From: Blautia hansenii DSM 20583
GTDB taxonomy: Bacteria; Bacillota; Clostridia; Lachnospirales; Lachnospiraceae
Direction of reading: 5' to 3'
Length of the DNA: 64,000 nt
Assembly (NCBI RefSeq): GCF_002222595.2
Contig: NZ_CP022413.2
Coordinates: forward strand, 1,380,001-1,444,000
The translations under genes and the position numbers were made by a program. The notes under the pieces were generated by a model that was given only the letters and a program-made list of their open reading frames with translations, was not told where the DNA came from and did not search any database. Shown here in pieces: positions 8,945-17,530 of this stretch (positions within the stretch are counted from its first letter, which is position 1; every line of letters begins with the position of its first letter).

Positions 8945-9562
8945 ATGAAAAATACAAAGAAAAAAATAGAAAAAGGCGAATTTGGTTATATTAAAAATCA
9001 GCAAAAAAGGCGTGTGATTTATACAGTGCTTGCCTTTATACCGCCTTTACTGATTTTTCTGGCAGGACTTGCCATATATGGAAAAAGAGAAAATGTATTT
9101 ACTGCGTTTGCGGCAGTGGCATGTCTGCCTGCCTGTAAGTTTGCTGTTGGCATGATTATGATGTTTATGCAAAAGCCCATGAAAGAAGAAGATTATCAGG
9201 AAATTGAAAAGCACAGACACGGATTGGTATGTGGATATGAATTTGTAGTTTCCGCTTATGAAAAACAGTCTTTTTTAGACTCCGTTGCAATCTGCGGAAA
9301 TACTGTGGTAGGCTATACCAGCAGAGAAAAAACAGATACAGCTTTTGTAGAAAAACACATACAGGATATTTTAAGGCAGAATGGATTTTATGTCAGTGTG
9401 AAAATCTTCAGAAAGCTGGGAGATTATACCAAACGACTGGAAACTATGTGGGAGCATCGGGAAGCGTTGGAAAAGGATATTAAATTCAAGCCGGATCCGG
9501 ACGAACCGGAGCTTACAAGAAATGAAAAAATAAAAAGGGTAATTGGTGCAATTTCCCTTTAG
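8945..9562 (+). CDS. Unrecognised two-helix membrane protein
   Basis: I do not recognise this 205-residue protein. After a basic start (MKNTKKKIEKGEFGY) there are two hydrophobic segments, roughly residues 27-45 and 51-76. The remaining 125 residues form a soluble domain with alternating strands and helices (KHRHGLVCGYEFVVSAYEKQSF, ICGNTVVGYTS) and an acidic tail (KFKPDPDEPELTRNEK). No catalytic motif is evident. It has a good ribosome site and sits between an SDR and a pseudouridine synthase in a same-direction cluster, so it is very likely expressed. The soluble part may face the cytosol if both ends are inside. Confidence 0.7.
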   Translation: MKNTKKKIEKGEFGYIKNQQKRRVIYTVLAFIPPLLIFLAGLAIYGKRENVFTAFAAVACLPACKFAVGMIMMFMQKPMKEEDYQEIEKHRHGLVCGYEFVVSAYEKQSFLDSVAICGNTVVGYTSREKTDTAFVEKHIQDILRQNGFYVSVKIFRKLGDYTKRLETMWEHREALEKDIKFKPDPDEPELTRNEKIKRVIGAISL

Positions 9563-9570
9563 GAGAAGCC

Positions 9571-10584
9571 ATGAAACAATTAGTAGTCAAAGAAATAGAA
9601 AGCGGTCAAAGACTTGACAAATTTCTGGGGAAATATTTAAAAGAAGCGCCGAAAAGCTTTCTTTACAAAATGCTTCGAAAGAAAAATATTACGTTAAATG
9701 GAAAAAAAGCCACAGGAAATGAAAAGTTGCAGCCCAATGATGAAATCAAGCTGTTTTTATCCGATGACACATTGGAAAAATTCTGCGGGGAAGAAAAGAG
9801 CAGCAGTCGGACAGAGTTGGACATTGTATACGAGAACAATCATGTGCTGTTTGTGAATAAGCCGGTAGGAATGTTGTCCCAGAAGGCGGAAAAAGAGGAT
9901 GTATCTTTGGTGGAATACATCACAGGCTATTTATTAGAAGAAAAATTTTTGACAAAGGAAGATTTAAGAACCTTTCGACCGGGAGTATGCAACCGTTTAG
10001 ACAGAAATACCAGCGGTATTGTGGCAGCAGGAAAAACGGTTCAGGGCTTGCAGGAGATGTCTCAGTGGTTTAAGGAAAGAAATCTCCATAAATATTACCT
10101 GACACTGGTAAAAGGAAAGGTAGAGCGACCTGCCCATGTAAAGGGATATCTCTGGAAAGACGAAAAGAAAAATAAGGTAGCTGTATTTCAGGAAAAGAGG
10201 GAGGGGAGCCTTCCCATCGAAACGAAATATGAGCCCTTGGGTATTTCCAAAAACGGAGATACACTTTTAAAAGTAGAGCTTTTAACAGGGCGTTCTCACC
10301 AGATAAGAAGCCATCTGGCAGGATTGGGACATCCGGTTATCGGAGATTGGAAATACGGAAGCAAGGAGAAGAATGAAAACTTTCGGAAAAAATACGGAAT
10401 TGAATTTCAGTTGCTTCATGCGTGGAAATTGAGCTTTCCCAAAACAGAAGGGATTTTGAAAGAACTGTCATTAAAAACAATTACGGCTGATGTACCTGAA
10501 AAGTTTCAAAAAGCTTTAAAAGGGGAGGGGCTTTTGGAATTTACATCAGAGAAAAATAAGGGAGATGTTAAAAAACATGAGTAA
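9571..10584 (+). CDS. RluA/RluD-family pseudouridine synthase
   Basis: Makes pseudouridine in rRNA or tRNA. An S4 domain occupies residues 10-62 (GQRLDKFLGKYLKEAPKSF), and the catalytic domain has NRLDRNTSGIVAAGKT with D144 as the expected nucleophile, plus LLTGRSHQIRSHLAGLGHP. This R-L-D plus GRxHQIR pattern is the RluA/C/D group. At 337 residues it is complete. It overlaps the signal peptidase gene by eight bases. The neighbouring RsuA- and RsmF-like genes make this region a cluster of RNA-modifying enzymes. The target uridine is not predictable. Confidence 0.92.
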   Translation: MKQLVVKEIESGQRLDKFLGKYLKEAPKSFLYKMLRKKNITLNGKKATGNEKLQPNDEIKLFLSDDTLEKFCGEEKSSSRTELDIVYENNHVLFVNKPVGMLSQKAEKEDVSLVEYITGYLLEEKFLTKEDLRTFRPGVCNRLDRNTSGIVAAGKTVQGLQEMSQWFKERNLHKYYLTLVKGKVERPAHVKGYLWKDEKKNKVAVFQEKREGSLPIETKYEPLGISKNGDTLLKVELLTGRSHQIRSHLAGLGHPVIGDWKYGSKEKNENFRKKYGIEFQLLHAWKLSFPKTEGILKELSLKTITADVPEKFQKALKGEGLLEFTSEKNKGDVKKHE

Positions 10585-11116
10585 ACCAGATGTAAAAAAT
10601 TCAATATGGAAAGAGCTGTGGGAATATATCAAGATGATTATTTTTGTGGTAGTTGTGGTATTGATTGTGAATAATTTTTTGCTGATTAATGCCAGAGTGC
10701 CATCGGAGTCCATGGAAAAAACCATTATGACAGGCGACCGTTTCTTTGGAAATCGTCTGGCATATTTATTTGATGACCCGGAGCGCTTTGATATTGTGGT
10801 TTTTAAATATCCGGATGATGAGAGCCAGCTGTTTGTGAAAAGAGTAATCGGACTGCCGGGGGAAACAGTAGAGATTAAAGACGGAAAGGTCTATATCAAC
10901 GGCTCCGAGACATCTTTGGACGACAGCTTTACACCGGAGACACCTACGGGAGATTATGGCCCTTATGTTGTGCCGGAGGGCAGCTATTTTATGTTGGGAG
11001 ATAACCGTAATCATTCCGGAGACTCCCGTTTCTGGAAACAGCCTTATGTAGAAAAAGAGAAAATCGTAGGAAAAGCCATTTTTCGGTATTTTCCAGGTGT
11101 TAAGATACTGAAATAG
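10577..11116 (+). CDS. lepB: Type I signal peptidase
   Basis: Membrane-bound enzyme that cleaves signal peptides on the outer face of the membrane. The single N-terminal helix (MIIFVVVVVLIVNNFLL, about 20-36) is followed by PSESMEKT with the catalytic serine at 45, and KRVIGLPGE with the catalytic lysine at 88. The last boxes YFMLGDNRNHSGDSR and VGKAIFRYFPG are present. I chose the ATG at 10577 rather than 10565, since the GGGAG at 10560-10564 would touch the earlier codon. It overlaps the pseudouridine synthase by eight bases and is followed 10 bp later by recU. Confidence 0.95.
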   Translation: MSKPDVKNSIWKELWEYIKMIIFVVVVVLIVNNFLLINARVPSESMEKTIMTGDRFFGNRLAYLFDDPERFDIVVFKYPDDESQLFVKRVIGLPGETVEIKDGKVYINGSETSLDDSFTPETPTGDYGPYVVPEGSYFMLGDNRNHSGDSRFWKQPYVEKEKIVGKAIFRYFPGVKILK

Positions 11117-11126
11117 GAGAAAGGAT

Positions 11127-11657
11127 ATGGCAACTTGGAATTCCAGAGGGCTTCGAGGCTCTACCTTAGAGGAATTTATTAACAGAACCTGCGAGCAATA
11201 TCGGGAAAAGGGACTGGCGCTTATTCAGAAAGTGCCCACTCCCATTACGCCGGTGCGTATTGACCAGCAAAGCCGGCATATTACTCTGGCATATTTCGAC
11301 CAGAAAAGTACCGTGGACTATATTGGTGCTGTGCAGGGAATACCGGTATGCTTTGATGCAAAAGAGTGCAGCACCGATAATTTTCCTCTGCAAAATATCC
11401 ACGCACATCAGGTGGAATTTATGAGGGATTTTGAAAGACAGCAGGGAATTGCATTTTTGATTTTATATTTTTCCCACAGGGATGAAATTTACTATATGCC
11501 TTTTGCACAGGTGTTAAAATTCTGGGAACGAGGCAGAAACGGCGGCTTAAAGCATTTTAAATACACAGAGCTGGAGCCACAGTGGTTTTTAAGAAAAACG
11601 GGAAATATTCTGGTGCCTTTTTTAGAAGGAGTGCAAAGAGATTTGGAACAAAGATAG
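11127..11657 (+). CDS. recU: Holliday junction resolvase RecU
   Basis: Resolves Holliday junctions in Gram-positive recombination and chromosome segregation. The 176-residue product begins WNSRGLRGSTLEEFINRTCEQY, a typical RecU N-terminus, and has the nuclease-fold residues in STVDYIGAVQGIPVCFDAKECS followed by LQNIHAHQVEFM. The C-terminal portion (FLILYFSHRDEIYYMPF) fits the family. In Bacillus it is usually beside a penicillin-binding protein; here it is the last gene of the lepB run and is followed by a terminator. Confidence 0.92.
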   Translation: MATWNSRGLRGSTLEEFINRTCEQYREKGLALIQKVPTPITPVRIDQQSRHITLAYFDQKSTVDYIGAVQGIPVCFDAKECSTDNFPLQNIHAHQVEFMRDFERQQGIAFLILYFSHRDEIYYMPFAQVLKFWERGRNGGLKHFKYTELEPQWFLRKTGNILVPFLEGVQRDLEQR

Positions 11658-11697
11658 AGAGTGATTGCATCATGCAGTTGCTCTTTTTGTTTTTTTC
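11657..11697 (+). terminator. Rho-independent terminator after recU
   Basis: AGAGAGTGATTGCA and TGCAGTTGCTCTTT pair around a three-base loop (with some G-U or mismatched positions), followed by TTTTTGTTTTTTT. It lies directly after the recU stop and before the ldh promoter. Confidence 0.8.
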
Positions 11698-11711
11698 CTA
11701 ATACAAAAGCG

Positions 11712-11740
11712 TTGACAGAAAATAAGGATTGTGGTAAAAT
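11712..11740 (+). promoter_or_regulatory. Vegetative promoter of ldh
   Basis: TTGACA at 11712-11717 and TAAAAT at 11735-11740 with an exact 17-bp spacer. The ldh start codon is at 11831, so the leader is about 85 nt. It is the strongest sigma-70-type match upstream of the ldh/malic-enzyme pair. Confidence 0.75.
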
Positions 11741-11830
11741 TCAGAGGAAAAGTGAAATTTTTAACGAATTTCCTTGCTGATTTAAAGTGATATTTCTATA
11801 CTACGAAAAACAACAGGAGTGATACGTAAA

Positions 11831-12778
11831 ATGAAGAACACACACAGAGATAAGATTGTAGTTATTGGTGCCGGAAATGTAGGAGAAGCCATTGCTTACA
11901 CATTGATGGTGAGAAAACAGGCAAATGATATTGTGTTAATTGATGTAAATGAAGACAGAGCAAAGGGCGCTGCCATTGATATTGCACACGGAACCAGCTT
12001 CCATAAGCAGGTATGGGTAAGACAGGGCGGCTATGAAGAATGTAAGGATGCACAGATGATTATCATCACAGCAGGAATTGCAAGAAAACCGGGACAGACT
12101 CGTCTGGAGCTTGCAAAGACCAATGTATCCATTGTTCGCAGTATCACAGAAAACATTATGAAATATGCGGAAAATCCACTTCTTTTGGTTGTTTCCAATC
12201 CGGCGGATATTATTACAAAAGCCGTTCAGGAAACCTCAGGACTTCCTGGAAACCGTGTAATCGGTACAGGTACTTCCTTAGACACAGCAAGATTTCGTTA
12301 TAATATAAGTACAAAGCTTCATGTAAACGTAGAAGATATTCAGGCTTACGTAGTAGGCGAGCACGGAGACAGCCAGGTTGCCGTATGGAGCTCTGCTATG
12401 GTAGGCGGTTTCCCATTGGAAGATTATGCAAAACAGGTGGGAGTGACACTTGACAAAAAGGAAATTGCAGAACATACTAAGAATGGCGGTGCAGAGGTTA
12501 TCGGATTAAAAGGTGCAACCTTCTACGGAATTGCCATGTCTGTTTCCAACATTGTAGAAGCAATTATGAAGGATGACAGTGCAATTCTTCCGGCTGCATG
12601 TGTTCTGGATGAAAGCTTTGGTGAATGGGCAGGCGTTGCCGTTTCTTTACCATGCCGTATCGGATGGGAAGGAATTGAAACCTGTCTGAGAATACCGATG
12701 AATGAGGAAGAACAGGCAGCTATGAACAAATCCGTAGCAATTTTAAAAGATTTCTGGGCACAGGTAAAAGAACAGTAG
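11831..12778 (+). CDS. ldh: L-lactate dehydrogenase
   Basis: Reduces pyruvate to L-lactate with NADH in the cytosol. The 315-residue protein has the nucleotide loop GAGNVG (13-18), the ARKPGQTR loop carrying the substrate-stabilising arginine, GTGTSLDTARFR and the active-site histidine in GEHGDSQ (H178). RKPGQTR with Gln at the discriminating position favours lactate over malate dehydrogenase. The ATG at 11831 follows CAGGAG at 11814-11819; the in-frame GTG at 11819 overlaps that site and is rejected. A malic-enzyme gene follows after 18 bp and the two are probably co-transcribed. Confidence 0.95.
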   Translation: MKNTHRDKIVVIGAGNVGEAIAYTLMVRKQANDIVLIDVNEDRAKGAAIDIAHGTSFHKQVWVRQGGYEECKDAQMIIITAGIARKPGQTRLELAKTNVSIVRSITENIMKYAENPLLLVVSNPADIITKAVQETSGLPGNRVIGTGTSLDTARFRYNISTKLHVNVEDIQAYVVGEHGDSQVAVWSSAMVGGFPLEDYAKQVGVTLDKKEIAEHTKNGGAEVIGLKGATFYGIAMSVSNIVEAIMKDDSAILPAACVLDESFGEWAGVAVSLPCRIGWEGIETCLRIPMNEEEQAAMNKSVAILKDFWAQVKEQ

Positions 12779-12796
12779 AAAAAGGAGATTATGACA

Positions 12797-13969
12797 ATGG
12801 ACAAAAAAGAATTTGCATTAAAACAGCATGAAGACTGGAAAGGAAAAATCGAGGTTATCAGCAGAGCAAAAATCCAGACACCGGAAGAATTGGCAGTTGC
12901 TTATACACCGGGCGTTGCTGAACCATGTCTGAAAATTTCAGAAGATGTAGATTTGTCTTATAAATATACACGTCGTGGCAACATGGTAGCCGTAGTGACA
13001 GACGGAACTGCTGTTCTTGGTCTTGGTGATATCGGACCGGAAGCAGGTATGCCTGTAATGGAAGGAAAATGTGCATTATTTAAAACATTCGCAGATGTAG
13101 ACGCATTTCCGTTATGTGTACGCTCTAAAGATGTAGATGACATTGTAAAAACAGTCAGCTTATTAGCAGGAAGCTTTGGAGGAGTAAACTTAGAAGATAT
13201 TTCTGCTCCAAGATGTTTTGAAATCGAAAGAAAATTAAAAGAATGCTGTGATATTCCGATTTTCCATGATGACCAGCACGGAACAGCAGTTGTAACAGCA
13301 GCAGCTTTAATCAATGCTTTAAAATTAGTTGGCAAAAATCTGGAAGATATTAAAGTAGTTACTTCCGGTGCAGGTGCAGCAGGTATTGCCATCATTAAAC
13401 TTTTAGTAAGTCTGGGACTGAAAAATGTAGTAATGTGTGACCGTCAGGGCGCTATCTATAAAGGAAGAGAAAACTTAAACGCAGAAAAGATGGAAATGGC
13501 TGAAATCTGTAACCAGAACATGGAAAAAGGTACTTTAGAAGAAGTATTAAAAGGCGCAGACGTATTTATCGGTGTATCTGCACCAGGTACTGTTACAGAA
13601 GAAATGGTAAAGAACATGGCTGAAAAACCAATTCTTTTCCCAATGGCAAACCCAGTTCCTGAAATTATGCCGGAGCTGGCAAAAAATGCAGGAGCAGCCG
13701 TAGTAGGTACAGGAAGAAGCGATTTCCCAAATCAGATTAACAACGTTTTGGCATTCCCGGGAATTTTCCGTGGAGCATTAGACGTTCGTGCAAAAGATAT
13801 CAATGATGAAATGAAGGTTGCAGCAGCTTATGCCATTGCAAACTTAATCGAAGAAGATAAATTAAATCCGGATTACATCATTCCAAATCCTTTTGATGAA
13901 CGTGTAGCGCCGGCAGTAGCAAAAGCAGTAGCAGAAGCAGCCAGAAAAACAGGCGTAGCCAGAATTTAA
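12797..13969 (+). CDS. NAD(P)-dependent malic enzyme
   Basis: Oxidatively decarboxylates malate to pyruvate and CO2. The 390-residue protein is the short bacterial form without the phosphotransacetylase tail. Motifs are AVAYTPGVAEPC (catalytic Tyr near 36), VTDGTAVLGLGDIGP, FHDDQHGTAVVTAA, the Rossmann GAGAAG and PNQINNVLAFPGIFRG. I prefer the ATG at 12797, nine bases after GGAG; the ATG at 12791 lies only three bases after it. Codon use (TTA, GTA, GCA rich) suggests high expression. With ldh it would route malate through pyruvate to lactate. Confidence 0.94.
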   Translation: MDKKEFALKQHEDWKGKIEVISRAKIQTPEELAVAYTPGVAEPCLKISEDVDLSYKYTRRGNMVAVVTDGTAVLGLGDIGPEAGMPVMEGKCALFKTFADVDAFPLCVRSKDVDDIVKTVSLLAGSFGGVNLEDISAPRCFEIERKLKECCDIPIFHDDQHGTAVVTAAALINALKLVGKNLEDIKVVTSGAGAAGIAIIKLLVSLGLKNVVMCDRQGAIYKGRENLNAEKMEMAEICNQNMEKGTLEEVLKGADVFIGVSAPGTVTEEMVKNMAEKPILFPMANPVPEIMPELAKNAGAAVVGTGRSDFPNQINNVLAFPGIFRGALDVRAKDINDEMKVAAAYAIANLIEEDKLNPDYIIPNPFDERVAPAVAKAVAEAARKTGVARI

Positions 13970-13984
13970 TTTTTAATTTCACAG

Positions 13985-14047
13985 TAAAACAGGACAGGAG
14001 TCATTATATGAAACGTGAGCTGTTTCATGTAACGGCTCCTGTTTTAT
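13985..14047 (+). terminator. Terminator after the malic enzyme gene
   Basis: CAGGAGTCATTATATGAAAC pairs with GTTTCATGTAACGGCTCCTG around a short loop, ending in TTTTATTTG. AAAACAGG upstream can also pair with the final CCTGTTTT, giving a long stem. Confidence 0.85.
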
Positions 14048-14076
14048 TTGAGTATTATTTCTGTTTGTGATAAAAT
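14048..14076 (+). promoter_or_regulatory. Promoter of the MFS carrier gene
   Basis: TTGAGT at 14048-14053 and TAAAAT at 14071-14076 with a 17-bp spacer, about 40 bp ahead of the ATG at 14118. It directly follows the upstream terminator. Confidence 0.7.
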
Positions 14077-14117
14077 GATTCTAGAAACAGGCTGAGCCTG
14101 ACTTGAGGAGGAAGAGA

Positions 14118-15404
14118 ATGGAAAAACTGAATTACAGGAGAACCTTTTTTATTGGACTTGCATTTTTGTCCATCTGTGCATTTTGGCAGATGTATGATAA
14201 TGTTATTCCATTAATTTTGCAAAACACGTTTCATTTAAATGAAACTTTTACGGGAGCTGTTATGGCAGCAGACAATATTTTAGCAGTTTTTCTGCTTCCA
14301 TTCTTTGGAACCTTGTCGGATAAGGCAAATACCCGCCTTGGTAAAAGAACGCCTTTTATTATTACGGGAACTTGTGTTTCGGTTTTGTTTTTAATGCTGC
14401 TGCCTTTTGCAGATAAAAATCAGAATTTTATCATGTTCGTGGCATGTCTGGCGGTTTTACTTGTAGCTATGGGATTTTACCGCTCTCCGGCAGTGGCGCT
14501 GATGCCGGATTTAACACCGAAGCCATTGCGAAGCAAGGCAAATGCCGTAATAAATCTGATGGGAGCGATTGGAGGCGTTTATACCCTTCTTCTCATTCGT
14601 TTTCTGGTAAAGGGAGGAGCAAGACCGGATTACATAGCCGTTTTTACAGGTGTGGCATTTCTTATGGCAGCAGCCGTAATTTTATTAGTGCTTACAGTAA
14701 AGGAAAAGAAAATTGCGGCAGAAATTGAAAAAGAGGAAATCCAAGAAGAGGAGCTTGCAGGGGAGGCAATAGCTGAAAATACAAAAGAACTGCCGAAACC
14801 GGTGAAGAAGAGTCTCTATATGATTTTACTTTCGATTTTCTTTTGGTTTGCGGCTTATAATGCAGTTACCACAGCCTTTTCCAGATATGCGGTAAAAGTA
14901 TGGGGACTGGAAGGCGGCGGATTTGCAGACTGCTTAATGGTCGCTACGGTGGCTGCAATTTTCAGTTATATTCCTATTGGAATGATTTCGGAAAAATTCG
15001 GAAGAAAGAAATGTATACAGGGCGGTCTTTTGCTTTTGCTTATCAGCTATCTGTCCGCTGCATTTTTTCCGGTTTATCATCCGGCAATTAACATCGGATT
15101 TATCCTAATCGGTATTGGCTGGGCGTCTATCAGCGTCAATTCACTGCCTATGGTAGTGGAAATTTGTTCTCTGGGAGATGTGGGAAAATACACGGGAGTG
15201 TACTATACCTTTTCTATGGCAGCGCAGATTTTCACACCGATTTTTTCCGGATTTTTAATGCAGCATATTTCTTATCGTGTATTATTCCCGTATGCCTGTG
15301 TCTTCACAATTTTGGCAATGATTACCATGTGCATGGTAAAACACGGAGACAGCAAGCCTCAGGCAAAGAAAAAGGTATGGGAACATTTTGATGTGGAGGA
15401 TTAA
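14118..15404 (+). CDS. MFS transporter, GPH/sugar-symporter-like
   Basis: A 12-helix major facilitator of 428 residues in the cytoplasmic membrane. Helix 1 is FIGLAFLSICAFWQMYDNVI. After helix 2 comes GTLSDKANTRLGKRTPFII, a cytoplasmic loop of the kind seen in the glycoside-pentoside-hexuronide and SLC45-like carriers, where R-LG-RRTP-I is conserved. A charged loop of about 45 residues (KEKKIAAEIEKEEIQEEEL) separates the two halves. ATG 14118 follows GAGGAGG. The substrate is unknown; the glycerophosphodiesterase gene begins 3 bp downstream, which might hint at a glycerol-related substrate but is not proof. Confidence 0.85.
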   Translation: MEKLNYRRTFFIGLAFLSICAFWQMYDNVIPLILQNTFHLNETFTGAVMAADNILAVFLLPFFGTLSDKANTRLGKRTPFIITGTCVSVLFLMLLPFADKNQNFIMFVACLAVLLVAMGFYRSPAVALMPDLTPKPLRSKANAVINLMGAIGGVYTLLLIRFLVKGGARPDYIAVFTGVAFLMAAAVILLVLTVKEKKIAAEIEKEEIQEEELAGEAIAENTKELPKPVKKSLYMILLSIFFWFAAYNAVTTAFSRYAVKVWGLEGGGFADCLMVATVAAIFSYIPIGMISEKFGRKKCIQGGLLLLLISYLSAAFFPVYHPAINIGFILIGIGWASISVNSLPMVVEICSLGDVGKYTGVYYTFSMAAQIFTPIFSGFLMQHISYRVLFPYACVFTILAMITMCMVKHGDSKPQAKKKVWEHFDVED

Positions 15405-15407
15405 GGT

Positions 15408-16205
15408 ATGAAAATGAAAACAGCAGCAGCAATTACCGGTGTTTCTTATTTAGGACTTGTAATGCCGAGGATGTTTCAAAGACCAAAGCAGGGGAAAAAG
15501 ATTTATTACGCGCACAGAGGCCTGCATTATAATGCAGGAAATGCCCCGGAAAACACTATGGCGGCTTTTGAAAGAGCAGTAAAAGCAGGATATGGGATTG
15601 AGCTGGATGTACAGCTTACAAAAGACGGACAGGTTGTGGTTACCCATGATTTTCATCTGCGGAGGAACTGTGGGATTGATAAAGAGGTGGATGAATGTAC
15701 TTATGAGGAGCTTTGTCAGTATCCTGTATTTTTCTCAAAGGAGAGAATTCCGCTGTTTACAGATGTGCTGAAGCTGGTAGACGGAAAAGTGCCTTTGATT
15801 GTGGAATTAAAATATAAGGACGGAAGTAAAATCTGCGAAAAAGCAGATGAAATTTTGCAGAATTATGAAGGGGAATACTGTATTGAGTCCTTTCATCCGC
15901 AGGTTTTGCTCTGGTATAAGAAGAACAGACCTTGGATTTGCAGAGGACAGCTTTCTATGAATTATCAGAAGGAAGAAGGCTGGCATCATCCTCAATATTA
16001 TATTATGCGGCATCTATTGCTGAATTTTTTGACAAAACCGGATTTCATTGCTTATGACTGGAAAGCAAGAAAAGGGATTTCTCTGTGGATATGCAGAAAT
16101 CTTTTCCGATGTCCTGTCTATGCGTGGACAATTAAAAGCAAAGAACAGTTAAAAGCGGCAGAAAAATATTTTGATTATTTTATATTTGAAGGTTTCAGAC
16201 CTTAG
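15408..16205 (+). CDS. Glycerophosphodiester phosphodiesterase
   Basis: Hydrolyses glycerophosphodiesters to glycerol-3-phosphate and an alcohol. The GDPD signature is clear: YYAHRGLHYN (about 33-42), PENTMAAFERAVKAGYGIELDVQLTKDGQVVVTHD and later VELKYKDG. The 265-residue protein starts with a short hydrophobic segment (AAAITGVSYLGLVMP), which could anchor it to the membrane. It is coupled to the MFS carrier gene (three-base gap), consistent with uptake and cleavage of one compound or simply with a housekeeping operon. Confidence 0.9.
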   Translation: MKMKTAAAITGVSYLGLVMPRMFQRPKQGKKIYYAHRGLHYNAGNAPENTMAAFERAVKAGYGIELDVQLTKDGQVVVTHDFHLRRNCGIDKEVDECTYEELCQYPVFFSKERIPLFTDVLKLVDGKVPLIVELKYKDGSKICEKADEILQNYEGEYCIESFHPQVLLWYKKNRPWICRGQLSMNYQKEEGWHHPQYYIMRHLLLNFLTKPDFIAYDWKARKGISLWICRNLFRCPVYAWTIKSKEQLKAAEKYFDYFIFEGFRP

Positions 16206-16222
16206 AAGGATTTGGAGAATTT

Positions 16223-16822
16223 ATGGCAAAAAAAGTATATGCAGTAAAAAAAGGAAAGAAAACAGGAATTTTCGCCACTTGGGCAGAATGTAAGGCAAAT
16301 GTTGACGGTTATTCGGGGGCGCAGTTTAAAAGCTTTGCCACAAAAGCAGAAGCGGAGGCATATTTGGGGAATATTTCTAAAGAAGACAATCCATCGGAGA
16401 CAGATGCAGATGCCTGTATTGCTTATGTGGACGGAAGCTTTGATGCAGCACAAAAGGCATATTCCTATGGCTGTATCCTTCTTTATCAGGAACAGAGAAC
16501 AGAGCTTAGTAAAGCTTTTTACAATACAGAAGATGTGAGTATGAGAAATGTGGCAGGGGAATTGGAGGGCGCAATGGCTGCCATGGAATATTGTGAAAAG
16601 AACCACATTTCCAAACTGCATCTGTATTATGATTATCAGGGAATTGAGTCCTGGGCAACAGGAGAATGGAAACGGAATAAGCCGGGAACCATTCGTTATA
16701 AAGCTTTTTTTGATACCCTGCAAAATGTGCAGGTGATTTTTCATAAAGTAAAAGGTCACAGCGGAGTGGAGCTAAACGAAGCTGTGGATCGTTTAGCAAA
16801 AGCCGCACTGGGAATTGGATAA
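16223..16822 (+). CDS. rnhA: Ribonuclease HI with N-terminal viroplasmin (hybrid-binding) domain
   Basis: Degrades RNA in RNA-DNA hybrids. Residues 3-48 (KVYAVKKGKKTGIFATWAEC) are the caulimovirus-viroplasmin/hybrid-binding domain, and the RNase H fold follows from about residue 64. Catalytic acids are visible: D70 in AYVDGS, a Glu in AGELEG (113-115), D137 in YYDYQG and D189 in EAVDRLA, plus H179 in KGHSG. The last 30 bases overlap the 3' end of pabC on the opposite strand. Confidence 0.93.
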   Translation: MAKKVYAVKKGKKTGIFATWAECKANVDGYSGAQFKSFATKAEAEAYLGNISKEDNPSETDADACIAYVDGSFDAAQKAYSYGCILLYQEQRTELSKAFYNTEDVSMRNVAGELEGAMAAMEYCEKNHISKLHLYYDYQGIESWATGEWKRNKPGTIRYKAFFDTLQNVQVIFHKVKGHSGVELNEAVDRLAKAALGIG

Positions 16823-17530
16823 TTCCTGTAACAGTTTTCTTCCGATGTTCATGCCGGAAAATGCGTGGATTCCGAGTCTGGCAACAGGCATAATACCCAG
16901 AAGAGAGTTTGTGAGAAACATTTCGTCAAACTCTCCGATGTCTTCCGGCAGAATGATTTGTTCTTTTATGGTGTAGGCATCATAAAGGTATTCTCTTATA
17001 ATACCGGGGAGCATCCCACAAGACAGGGGAGGCGCTACAATTTCTTCATCTTTTACAAAGAAGACATTGGTGGTAGCGCCTTCTGCGATTTCTCCTCTTG
17101 TGTTTAGAAAAATAGGTTCTTGAATACCCATTTCTTTTGCACGGCGTTTTTCCATAATACAATCCCCATAATTTAAAGTTTTATGATAAGTAAAAGGAGA
17201 AGTTTCATTTCTTCTTACATTGGAAATGGCAGTGGCAAAGCCTTTTTCATAATCTTCTTTTTGATAAGTATTTGTCCGTGTGGTTACGAAAATATTTTCT
17301 TCGGAAACTGTAATTTTTAAGACTTTTCTTCCTTCCTGCATTTCTTTTTCTGCAAGGGTCATGTTTACTTTTTCTTCGATTTCAGAAAAATCAATATTCA
17401 GATTTAAAAATTTCAGCGCCAAAAGAAGCCTCTTATAGTGTTGGGGTAAAAATTGAGGAAAACCGTTTTCAACAGCAATGGTTTCAAAAGCGCCTAATCC
17501 AAAATAATATCCTTCATCCGGTATAAACAT
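16793..17530 (-). CDS. pabC: Aminodeoxychorismate lyase (PLP fold type IV)
   Basis: Converts aminodeoxychorismate to p-aminobenzoate and pyruvate. The 245-residue protein belongs to the branched-chain aminotransferase/PabC fold: the catalytic PLP lysine is K117 in YHKTLNYGD, followed by NTRGEIAEGATTNVFF and GIMPVARLG. Starting at 17530 gives MFIPDEGYYFGLGAFETI, the normal N-terminus with GLGxFET, and a GGGAGG precedes it. Its ATG overlaps the pabB stop by one base (TAATG). D-amino acid aminotransferase is the alternative family, but position after pabB makes PabC much more likely. Confidence 0.92.
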   Translation of the reverse strand: MFIPDEGYYFGLGAFETIAVENGFPQFLPQHYKRLLLALKFLNLNIDFSEIEEKVNMTLAEKEMQEGRKVLKITVSEENIFVTTRTNTYQKEDYEKGFATAISNVRRNETSPFTYHKTLNYGDCIMEKRRAKEMGIQEPIFLNTRGEIAEGATTNVFFVKDEEIVAPPLSCGMLPGIIREYLYDAYTIKEQIILPEDIGEFDEMFLTNSLLGIMPVARLGIHAFSGMNIGRKLLQELSNSQCGFC

